NCBI GenBank assembly: GCA_963666945.2
Contig: CAXXRT010000061.1
Location: 1-42,233 of the forward strand
Length of the DNA stretch: 42,233 nt
Reading direction: 5' to 3'
DNA from: G963666945 sp963666945
GTDB lineage: Bacteria; Bacteroidota; Bacteroidia; Bacteroidales; Marinifilaceae
Positions 15,494 to 22,540 of the stretch are shown piece by piece. A program made the position numbers and the translations under genes. Within the stretch, counting starts at the first letter, position 1. Each line of letters starts with the position of its first letter. The notes below the pieces were generated by a model, which was given only the letters and a program-made list of their open reading frames with translations, did no database searches and was not told the origin of the DNA.

Positions 15494-17638
15494 ATGAGAA
15501 AATTATTTTTAGTTGCAATCGCGTTGTTAACAATTGGCTATGTAAATGCTCAAGAAAAATTATTGAGTATGGAGGACGCCATTATTGGTCAATGGAGGCA
15601 ATTAAGGCCTGAATCCAGAGTTGCAATAAACTGGCAAGGTGATAAGAATTGCTATACATGGTCAGATTTCCAAAGTATTAACGCCAGGAACATCGCTGAC
15701 AATGAAATTAGCTCCTTAGTTACATTGGAAGAAATTAATAAAGAATTAAAGAATTCAGGTATAAAGGAACTAAGGGCTTTATATGATTACAAGTGGATGA
15801 ATGAAAATATGATTTCTTTTAAAAGCGGAAATCAATATATTACGTTTTCTCTTGATGCAAAGAGAATAGCAAATAAAATAACTCTTTCAGAAGGAGCTGA
15901 AAATGAAATATTCTGTAAAGAGAATAATTCTTTTGCTTTCACAAAAGACAATAATCTTTTTATTGTAGATAAATTATCAAATATTACTCAGGTTACCAAC
16001 AATACAGACAAGAATATTATTGATGGTCAAGCGGTTAGTAGGAATGAATTTGGAATAGATGAAGGTATATTTTGGTCTCCAGATGGTAAGAAGTTAGCAT
16101 TTTATAGAAAAGATGTATCTAATGTTACTAATTTTCCACTTTTAGATATTAATTCACGGACAGGAGATTTAAGAGAGATTAAATATCCTATGGCAGGAAT
16201 GAAAAGTGAGCATGTTACTTTAGGTATATACGATTTGGCAACAGGAAAAACTGTTTGGGTGAAACCTACTGATTTTGGGTATGAACAATATCTTACAAAT
16301 ATTAGTTGGGGACCAAATTCTAAGAATGTATATATTCAGGTTTTAAACAGGGAGCAAAATCATACTAAGCTTAATGTATATAGTGCTATTTCGGGAGAGT
16401 TTAAATCTACTTTGTTGGAAGAGAAAGATGATAGATATACAGAACCTCAACATAAGCTTATATTTCTAAAGTCTAACCCTGAAAGATTTATTTATCAGAC
16501 AAATAACAGACATGGTTATAATCATTTCTATTTAGTAGATTTAACAGGTAAGGTTTTAAAACATCTAACTCCAGGAAATTTTGATGTTGAATTTATAGGA
16601 TTCGATAAATCAGAAAGATATTTATATTATTATTCTGCCGAAGTAAGCCCATCAGAAAAACATCTTTACTTCTTGGACATGAAGAAAGGTAAAAAAGTAA
16701 GGCTTACTAAAGAGAATGGATGGCATAGTGTAAAAATTAGTGCTGACGGAAAATATTTTATAGATGAATATAGCAGTCATAAAGTCCCTAATATTATAAA
16801 TATCACAAACAATAAAGGAGTGGTTGTAAAGAACATTGTAAAAGCAGCTAATCCTTTAAAAGATTATAAGGCTTGTTCTGTTGAACTAGGAAAGATTAAA
16901 GCAGAAGATGGAAAGACAGATCTTTATTATAGAATGGTTAAGCCTGCCGATTTCGATCCTAATAAAAAATATCCTGTTGTTGTGTATGTATACGGAGGAC
17001 CTCATGCTCAAATGGTTCAGGACAGCTGGTCTTCACTTAGACTTTGGGATATGTACATGGCACAAAGAGGATATGTTGTATTTACACTAGATAATAGAGG
17101 TTCGGCTAATAGAGGTAAAGAATTTGAGGCTTGTATACACCGTCAGTGTGGACAATTAGAGATGCATGATCAGATTTCAGGAGTTGACTTTCTCAAATCA
17201 CACTCATGGGTGGATGCAGATAGAATCGGTGTTCACGGATGGAGCTACGGTGGATTTATGACAATATCCCTTATTACTAATTATCCTGACGTATTCAAGG
17301 TTGCAGTTGCTGGAGGTCCTGTTATTGATTGGAAATGGTATGAAGTAATGTACGGAGAAAGGTATATGGATACTCCACAGGAAAACCCGGAGGGATATGC
17401 CAAAACCAGTTTGATTAATAAAGCAAAAGATTTAAAAGGTAAATTACTTATCTGTCAGGGAGCTATAGATCCAACTGTAGTATGGCAACATAGCTTGAGC
17501 TTTATAAGAGAATGTATTAAAAACAATGTACAAGTTGATTATTTTCCTTATCCAAGAGCAGAGCACAATGTTCGTGGGTACGACAGAATCCATTTGAAAC
17601 AAAAAGTTTCTAATTATTTCGATGATTATTTGAAATAA
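15494..17638 (+). CDS. S9-family prolyl/dipeptidyl peptidase (DPP IV-like), secreted
   Basis: 714 residues with a Sec signal peptide (MRKLFLVAIALLTIGYVNAQ). An N-terminal beta-propeller (about 40-465) contains WSPDGKKLAFYRKDVSNVTNFPL and KYPMAGMKSEHVTLGIYDL, both typical of DPP IV N-terminal domains. A C-terminal alpha/beta hydrolase follows (about 480-714). The catalytic triad is Ser584 in GWSYGGFM, Asp659 in GAIDPTV and His691 in AEHNVRG; VYGGPHAQ supplies the oxyanion region. It likely releases N-terminal X-Pro dipeptides in the periplasm, feeding amino-acid catabolism. The DPP IV double-Glu motif is not obvious, so specificity is less certain than the family. A terminator follows. Confidence 0.92.
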   Translation: MRKLFLVAIALLTIGYVNAQEKLLSMEDAIIGQWRQLRPESRVAINWQGDKNCYTWSDFQSINARNIADNEISSLVTLEEINKELKNSGIKELRALYDYKWMNENMISFKSGNQYITFSLDAKRIANKITLSEGAENEIFCKENNSFAFTKDNNLFIVDKLSNITQVTNNTDKNIIDGQAVSRNEFGIDEGIFWSPDGKKLAFYRKDVSNVTNFPLLDINSRTGDLREIKYPMAGMKSEHVTLGIYDLATGKTVWVKPTDFGYEQYLTNISWGPNSKNVYIQVLNREQNHTKLNVYSAISGEFKSTLLEEKDDRYTEPQHKLIFLKSNPERFIYQTNNRHGYNHFYLVDLTGKVLKHLTPGNFDVEFIGFDKSERYLYYYSAEVSPSEKHLYFLDMKKGKKVRLTKENGWHSVKISADGKYFIDEYSSHKVPNIINITNNKGVVVKNIVKAANPLKDYKACSVELGKIKAEDGKTDLYYRMVKPADFDPNKKYPVVVYVYGGPHAQMVQDSWSSLRLWDMYMAQRGYVVFTLDNRGSANRGKEFEACIHRQCGQLEMHDQISGVDFLKSHSWVDADRIGVHGWSYGGFMTISLITNYPDVFKVAVAGGPVIDWKWYEVMYGERYMDTPQENPEGYAKTSLINKAKDLKGKLLICQGAIDPTVVWQHSLSFIRECIKNNVQVDYFPYPRAEHNVRGYDRIHLKQKVSNYFDDYLK

Positions 17639-17663
17639 TTAATACCAAAATATATAAAATATT

Positions 17664-17691
17664 AAGGTGGGTCTTCAGGCTCACCTTTTTT
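17664..17691 (+). terminator. Intrinsic terminator after the S9 peptidase gene
   Basis: A 10-bp stem with two G-T wobbles (17664-17673 with 17678-17687), loop TTCA and a T tract to 17691. The end of the T tract doubles as the -33 element of the next promoter. Confidence 0.85.
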
Positions 17692-17719
17692 GTTATAAAA
17701 TCATAATTTGTTAGCTTTG
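17690..17719 (+). promoter_or_regulatory. Consensus promoter of the DHH phosphoesterase gene
   Basis: TTG at 17690-17692, exactly 19 nt, then TAGCTTTG at 17712-17719 (full TAnnTTTG match), 16 bases before ATG 17736. Confidence 0.7.
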
Positions 17720-17735
17720 CAGAATTAACTAAAGA

Positions 17736-18770
17736 ATGTATATGGAAAAGGTCTTCGATAAAGAGAAAATAGAGGGTTTAAGAAAATTATTAAGTAATCC
17801 ATCAGATATAGTTATTCTAGTGCATTCATCTCCAGATGGTGATGCTATGGGGTCATCATGTTCGTTAGGATTGTATTTATTAAAGAAAGGACACAAGATT
17901 GATATATTATGTCCAGATGATTTTCCTGAATATTTAGGATGGATACCTGGAATGGAATTTGTTCATGTATTTGATAAAGAAGAAACCTATTGTAAGGATA
18001 AAATAGAGAAAGCACAAATAATTTTTATGTTAGATCATAATAATTTTCCAAGACAAGGCGGTATGGAGGAGTTGATAAAAACGAGCAAATTACCCAAAGT
18101 AATGATAGATCATCACCCAAATCCAACTTCTGATGTTGATTTTTTGTTTTCCACAATAAATGTTACTTCTACCAGCGAATTAATATATGAATTAATATCT
18201 GTTTTAGGTGATAATTCACTAATAGACAAAGACATAGCGACAGGAATTTATGTGGGTATTAATACAGATACAGGGGGATTAAGTTACAATTCTTCTTTTC
18301 CTTTGACATACAGAATAGTTGCTGACTTACTTGAAAGAGGCATAGATAAACCATTAATACATGAGATTTTGTATAATACATTTTCTTACGAAAGAATGAG
18401 ATTGCTTGGATATAGTTTAAGTCAGAAAATGAAGATTTATCCTGAGAGTAAAGCTGCTGTTATTGTATTGTCCAAGAAAGAACTTGAAGACTTTTCTCAT
18501 AAGGAGGGGGATACAGAAGGACTTGTGAATTTTCCACTGGGAATAAAAGAAATAATGATATCTGTTTTAGTTACTGAAAAAGATGGCTTGGTAAAGTTGT
18601 CTTTTAGGTCAAAAAGGGATATACCTATAAATAAATTTGCATCAGAATATTTTAATGGAGGGGGACACTTAAATGCTGCTGGAGGCAGAACCAATGAATC
18701 GTTAGAGGATACAGTCAAAAAGCTTGAAGTACTATTAGCTAAATTTGCTAAAGAATATAATATCTTATAG
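17736..18770 (+). CDS. DHH-family phosphoesterase, NrnA-like (nanoRNase/pAp phosphatase)
   Basis: 344 residues. The DHH domain has metal ligands in HSSPDGDAMGSS (Asp34, Asp36), MLDHNNFPR (Asp100) and MIDHHPNP (Asp125, His126, His127). The C-terminal DHHA1 domain carries the substrate motif FNGGGHLNAAGG (about 306-317). Family members degrade 2-5 nt RNA or dephosphorylate 3'-phosphoadenosine 5'-phosphate with manganese. ATG 17742 is an alternative start two codons in. In gliding Flavobacteria an equivalent gene sits directly before gldI, and here an FKBP lipoprotein gene also follows. Confidence 0.92.
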   Translation: MYMEKVFDKEKIEGLRKLLSNPSDIVILVHSSPDGDAMGSSCSLGLYLLKKGHKIDILCPDDFPEYLGWIPGMEFVHVFDKEETYCKDKIEKAQIIFMLDHNNFPRQGGMEELIKTSKLPKVMIDHHPNPTSDVDFLFSTINVTSTSELIYELISVLGDNSLIDKDIATGIYVGINTDTGGLSYNSSFPLTYRIVADLLERGIDKPLIHEILYNTFSYERMRLLGYSLSQKMKIYPESKAAVIVLSKKELEDFSHKEGDTEGLVNFPLGIKEIMISVLVTEKDGLVKLSFRSKRDIPINKFASEYFNGGGHLNAAGGRTNESLEDTVKKLEVLLAKFAKEYNIL

Positions 18771-18911
18771 GATTAGTTCTTGGACAGCTGCGTTATTTTT
18801 TTTATTATTGTACTCAGAATATATAAAAGGCTTGAAGCTTGTTTATTTTAGATGAAAAGCTTTTAATGCTTTATTGAGTTTACCTAAATAGATAATTATT
18901 AATTTAAACAG

Positions 18912-19436
18912 ATGAAAAATAGTATTAAATATATTGCGTTATTATTTATTGTATCTTTATTTATTTCTTGTGATGATGATAGTATTCAGGAAAGAAGAGA
19001 TGAAGAAAAAGCACAAAGACTTAATTACATAAAAGAGCATAATATAGCTGATTCAACCAGACAAATATCAAGCCTATATTATATTCAGATTAAGGAAGGA
19101 GAAGGAGAAAAACCAGAATATGGGAAAGATAAGGTCTATGTGTTTTATACTTTTTACTATTTGGATGGTACTTTAATAACTACAAATAGTCTTTATGGTT
19201 TATTTGAACCATTTTCATTTACATATGGTGATCCTTCAATTAAGCAGGCGTTAACAGAGGCGGTAAGTTATATGAAGGAAGGGGGAAAGGCCAGATTGAT
19301 TATTCCTTCAACCTTAAATAATGGATTGCCCACGCTTGGAATAGAGACAGCTTACACAAATGAATTTGTTACAGTAATTTGTGATCTGGAGCTTTACGAG
19401 ATCAGGGAAAGTCAAGATCCGGATACTGAATTTTAA
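18912..19436 (+). CDS. FKBP-type peptidyl-prolyl isomerase lipoprotein, GldI-like
   Basis: 174 residues with a lipoprotein signal ending LFISC (Cys20 lipidated), followed by an acidic DDD stretch. After a linker helix (about 27-50) comes an FKBP-like domain (about 60-165). Its family cues are YVFYTFYYLDGTLITTN, then KQALTEAVSYMKEGGKARLIIPSTL, and a final strand VICDLELYEI. It probably acts as a folding catalyst or chaperone in the periplasm on a membrane. In Flavobacterium the gliding protein GldI has this architecture and follows a DHH phosphoesterase gene, as here; PorT in the same window is consistent with a T9SS. Gliding itself cannot be inferred from this gene. Its stop codon overlaps that of the convergent methylase gene. 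Confidence 0.85.
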   Translation: MKNSIKYIALLFIVSLFISCDDDSIQERRDEEKAQRLNYIKEHNIADSTRQISSLYYIQIKEGEGEKPEYGKDKVYVFYTFYYLDGTLITTNSLYGLFEPFSFTYGDPSIKQALTEAVSYMKEGGKARLIIPSTLNNGLPTLGIETAYTNEFVTVICDLELYEIRESQDPDTEF

Positions 19437-20134
19437 TTACAAAATATTGCAAATATGGCCGGACGTTTATGGATGTTCGGCTTTATTTTTCTCCATTCTT
19501 TTATAGATTTTGTTTTTATGTATTGATCTTCAGTTGTAATATCGCAGGCTAAGCAAAGCATAGTATTATCATTACATGCCTTCAGTATATCTTCGAACAT
19601 TGGAATATTTCTGTAAGGAGCTTCAATAAATAACTGTGTGTGTCTTTCTTTATTTGCTATTTTTTCCAGTTGTTTAATTTTATCGATTCTATCGTTTTGT
19701 TTTACAGGTAAATATCCGTTAAATGTAAAAATCTGTCCGTTAAATCCTGAGGCCATAAGGGCTAATAGAATGGAGGAAGGGCCTACCAAAGGAATTACAT
19801 TAATGTTTTTTTCATGGGCAATTTTAACAATATCAGCACCTGGGTCAGCAATACCAGGACAACCGGCTTCAGAAATAATTCCAATATCACCTTTTTTTAT
19901 ATCATCAAGATAGTGATTAATATCCTGAAGTTTTGTGTGTTTATTTAATTCGTAAAACGTAATGCTGTCAATATCAATTGATTTGTCTATTTTTTTAATA
20001 TATCTTCTGGTGGTTCTAATATTCTCAACTATAAAAGTCTTAATATTTTTCACAATTTCTTGTACTTGTGCTGGGATAACATGGTCTACAGGTGTATCCC
20101 CTAGTGTTGTTGGTATTAAATATAAATTACCCAT
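19433..20134 (-). CDS. SAM-dependent methyltransferase of the tetrapyrrole methylase fold, RsmI-like
   Basis: About 233 residues from ATG at 20134 (MGNLYLIPTTLGDTPVD). Upstream in-frame codons exist to 20152, but a -7 box at 20157-20150 makes them untranscribed. Motifs are LYLIPTTLG at the N-terminus, GIISEAGCPGIADPGADIVKIAHE (about residues 87-110) and VIPLVGPSSILLALMASGFNGQIFTFNGYLP, the family's SAM and substrate pocket. RsmI 2'-O-methylates C1402 of 16S rRNA. This shorter version, common in Bacteroidota, resembles RsmI but lacks its C-terminal extension, so the exact target is not certain. Its stop codon shares bases with that of the convergent FKBP gene. Confidence 0.88.
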   Translation of the reverse strand: MGNLYLIPTTLGDTPVDHVIPAQVQEIVKNIKTFIVENIRTTRRYIKKIDKSIDIDSITFYELNKHTKLQDINHYLDDIKKGDIGIISEAGCPGIADPGADIVKIAHEKNINVIPLVGPSSILLALMASGFNGQIFTFNGYLPVKQNDRIDKIKQLEKIANKERHTQLFIEAPYRNIPMFEDILKACNDNTMLCLACDITTEDQYIKTKSIKEWRKIKPNIHKRPAIFAIFCN

Positions 20135-20149
20135 TATTCTATTTTTTTG

Positions 20150-20157
20150 CAAATATA
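20150..20157 (-). promoter_or_regulatory. -7 box of the RsmI-like gene
   Basis: TATATTTG on the minus strand (full consensus), 15 bases before the ATG at 20134, implying a very short leader. No clear -33 element. Confidence 0.5.
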
Positions 20158-20598
20158 TATTTTTTTACAATAGCGTCCTACAGGATTTAAAAGTACAAGT
20201 ATAGGTATTGCAACTCTTTCGAGAGTATTTTATGGGTTTTAAATATTCTTTTGTAAGTGGCAACATTAATAATTTGTTATTCCCATATCTATTTATTCAC
20301 AGTGTCATCTCTATACTAACTTTGGATATTATACTTATTTTGTTTATGGCTTTTCCATGGTTTCTATTAGCTATGTAACATAAAGGTAACGGAAACCAAA
20401 CACAAACCAAACACAAACAAATTACTAACTATGGTTTTGGTATGGTCAAATACCGCATTATATTATTCGGTTTATTGTCTTGCTTTCGGTATTTATAATT
20501 GATATTTATATGTTTTATAATAATTGATATTGCTTCTTTTTATTTAAATTAGATAAAAAGAAATTATATCTTTATAGGAACTAAAATATTTGTATAAA
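20158..20598. other. Non-coding region between the RsmI-like and BASS genes
   Basis: About 440 bases with no credible ORF. It contains a small hairpin ACTCT-TTCG-AGAGT (20213-20226), a 6-bp inverted pair GGTTTC/GAAACC (20359-20397) and a direct repeat of the 11-mer AAACCAAACAC (20393-20403 and 20404-20414) followed by a partial third copy. A TATCTTTA (20567-20574) is a weak -7 candidate for the permease gene. No tRNA or known riboswitch fold is recognised. Confidence 0.6.
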
Positions 20599-21519
20599 AT
20601 GATTAAGTTGGTTTTAAATAGAAATACATTATTGATTTCATCCTTGATTTTTGCATTGTTTTTCGGTCAATACGCAGTGCACATAAAAGATTATACTGTC
20701 ATTATTCTAGGTTTAGTAATGGCTTTTTCCATGTCTGGTATAGTGATGCAAGATAATGGAGGAATAAAAACAATACTAAGGCCTTTTTCACTGGGAATAG
20801 TTTTGAATTATTTATTGTATGGGATAGTTCTCGTTACTCTATCGTATTTATTCATTGATGATCAGAATATTTTTATTGGTTTTGTTGTTATTGCAGCCAC
20901 CCCTCCAGGTGTTGCAATACTTCCGTTTACGTATATTTTGAAGGGGGATCTCAAATTTTCTTTATGGGGAGTTAGTGGTGCATTTGTTTCTTCAATTATC
21001 ATGACACCATTAATAATAGTATTGTTTTCAGGAAATTCTGATATAAATATAGCAGATCTTGCATATATGGTAATCAGCTTGCTGATTTTGCCATTTGCTT
21101 TATCCAGGCTGTTGATAATAAAAAAAGGCTTAGATAAAATTGTAATTAAAATAAGAGGGAAAGTGGTAAATATTGGATTTGCCATTATTATTTATACTGC
21201 AATTGGAATAAATAAAGATGTTTTATGGAGTAATACAGAATTGTTGATAATTTGTTCTGTCATATTGTTTATATCTACATTTGGTATTGGCATGATGCTA
21301 GAATTAATATTAAAATCGTTAGGGTTCAAGAAAAATATAATAATGTCGATTAATTTACTTTCAACAATAAAAAGCTCAGGTTTTGCAGTAGTTACTTCAA
21401 TGTCGATTTTTGGAAAAGAATCAGCAATTCCTTCGGCAATTTTATCTGTTTTTGTTTTGTTGTATCTTTTATTTCTTTCAATAAGAGAATCCCTTTATTT
21501 ACATTTACGAAAGGCTTAA
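20599..21519 (+). CDS. BASS-like (bile acid:Na+ symporter fold) permease
   Basis: 306 residues from ATG 20599 (an in-frame TTG lies at 20590). There are nine or ten hydrophobic segments, roughly 8-25, 33-50, 60-85, 92-110, 118-140, 150-168, 185-205, 213-235, 240-262 and 275-298. VVIAATPPGVAILPFTYILKGD resembles the discontinuous-helix region of the bile acid:sodium symporter superfamily, and the later INLLSTIKSSGFAVV corresponds to the second. Substrate unknown. It is preceded by a 440-base intergenic region and is likely monocistronic. An AEC-type permease with the same fold is the main alternative. Confidence 0.65.
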   Translation: MIKLVLNRNTLLISSLIFALFFGQYAVHIKDYTVIILGLVMAFSMSGIVMQDNGGIKTILRPFSLGIVLNYLLYGIVLVTLSYLFIDDQNIFIGFVVIAATPPGVAILPFTYILKGDLKFSLWGVSGAFVSSIIMTPLIIVLFSGNSDINIADLAYMVISLLILPFALSRLLIIKKGLDKIVIKIRGKVVNIGFAIIIYTAIGINKDVLWSNTELLIICSVILFISTFGIGMMLELILKSLGFKKNIIMSINLLSTIKSSGFAVVTSMSIFGKESAIPSAILSVFVLLYLLFLSIRESLYLHLRKA

Positions 21520-21602
21520 TTTATCTGCATTTAATATGAAAATAATATTATATTTCATATTTTTGTTTATTAGAGTAGAGTGAATAATAAAATTAGTTTA
21601 AT

Positions 21603-22373
21603 TTGAAATTAACATTTTTAGGAACTGGAACTTCGCAGGGGATACCTGTAATATCCTGTAATTGTCCCGTTTGTAATTCGGGGGACTCCAAGGATAAGAG
21701 ACTAAGATCTTCAGTGATGTTTACAGTTAATGACATAAATATAGTTATTGATTGTGGTCCCGATTTTAGATATCAAATGCTTCGGGCTGGGGTAAAAGAT
21801 ATTGAGGCAATTGTTTTTACGCATGAGCACAGGGATCATACGGCTGGGCTTGATGATGTTAGGCCATTTAATTGGATAAAACATCAGGATGTAGATATTT
21901 ATGCAGAAAAGAGAGTTGTTGAAGCCCTGAAAAACGATTTTTCCTATGTTTTCAATTTTAATAACTATGCTGGGGCACCAATATTGAAGATAAATGAAAT
22001 TTCGAACGAAGAATTTTATATTGGAAATGTGAAAATAATCCCAATTCGAGCATATCATAATGATCTTCCAGTGTTGGGATTTCGTATTGGTAATATTTCT
22101 TATATTACTGATGCGAATTACATTCCCGAAGAGGAAAAAAAGAAAATAATAGGATCGAAGTATATTGTCTTAAATGCGTTAAGGAAAGAAAAGCACATAG
22201 CTCATTTTAGTCTTCAGGAGGCCATTCAGTTATTAGAGGAATTTAATCCACAAAAAGGTTTTATTACTCATATTGGTCATCAGATGGGTTTTCATACTTA
22301 TGAAGAGCTTAAATTGCCCATTAATATTAGGTTTGCTTACGATGGTTTGGTTATTGAGGATGAAGAATGTTAA
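21603..22373 (+). CDS. Metallo-beta-lactamase-fold hydrolase, PhnP-like
   Basis: 256 residues. It starts at a TTG (21603) giving MKLTFLGTGTSQGIPV, the family's normal N-terminus; the in-frame TAG at 21594-21596 leaves no room for another start, so the rare TTG is well supported. Metal ligands are in VFTHEHRDHTAG (His74, His76, Asp78, His79), a later His in IPIRAYHNDLPVLGF, the Asp in YITDANYI and FITHIGHQMG. CNCPVCNSGDSKDKR (Cys19, 21, 24) near the N-terminus is typical of the PhnP/YcbX-like branch. It is probably a phosphodiesterase, substrate unknown. No phosphonate genes are nearby. Confidence 0.9.
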   Translation: MKLTFLGTGTSQGIPVISCNCPVCNSGDSKDKRLRSSVMFTVNDINIVIDCGPDFRYQMLRAGVKDIEAIVFTHEHRDHTAGLDDVRPFNWIKHQDVDIYAEKRVVEALKNDFSYVFNFNNYAGAPILKINEISNEEFYIGNVKIIPIRAYHNDLPVLGFRIGNISYITDANYIPEEEKKKIIGSKYIVLNALRKEKHIAHFSLQEAIQLLEEFNPQKGFITHIGHQMGFHTYEELKLPINIRFAYDGLVIEDEEC

Positions 22374-22409
22374 CAATATTACTTGAGAAACGAATTGTAT
22401 TATTGTTAA
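22370..22409. terminator. Possible stem-loop after the metallo-hydrolase gene
   Basis: TTAACAATA (22370-22378) pairs with TATTGTTAA (22401-22409), extended by three pairs after one mismatch. It overlaps the stop codon and has no good T tract, so terminator function is doubtful. Confidence 0.35.
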
Positions 22410-22496
22410 AGATTTATTAATATTAAAAGAGGATTGATATTTTATTATATATGGGTAAAAAACCATAAATTATTAAGCTTATAAGGAGTATTTTAT

Positions 22497-22504
22497 TATC
22501 TTTG
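22497..22504 (+). promoter_or_regulatory. -7 box of the gyrA promoter
   Basis: TATCTTTG, a full match to TAnnTTTG, 36 bases before the gyrA ATG. The -33 region is not clear. Confidence 0.5.
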
Positions 22505-22540
22505 TAAGTCTTTTGGGGTAAATCTAAAAATTATTTATAG

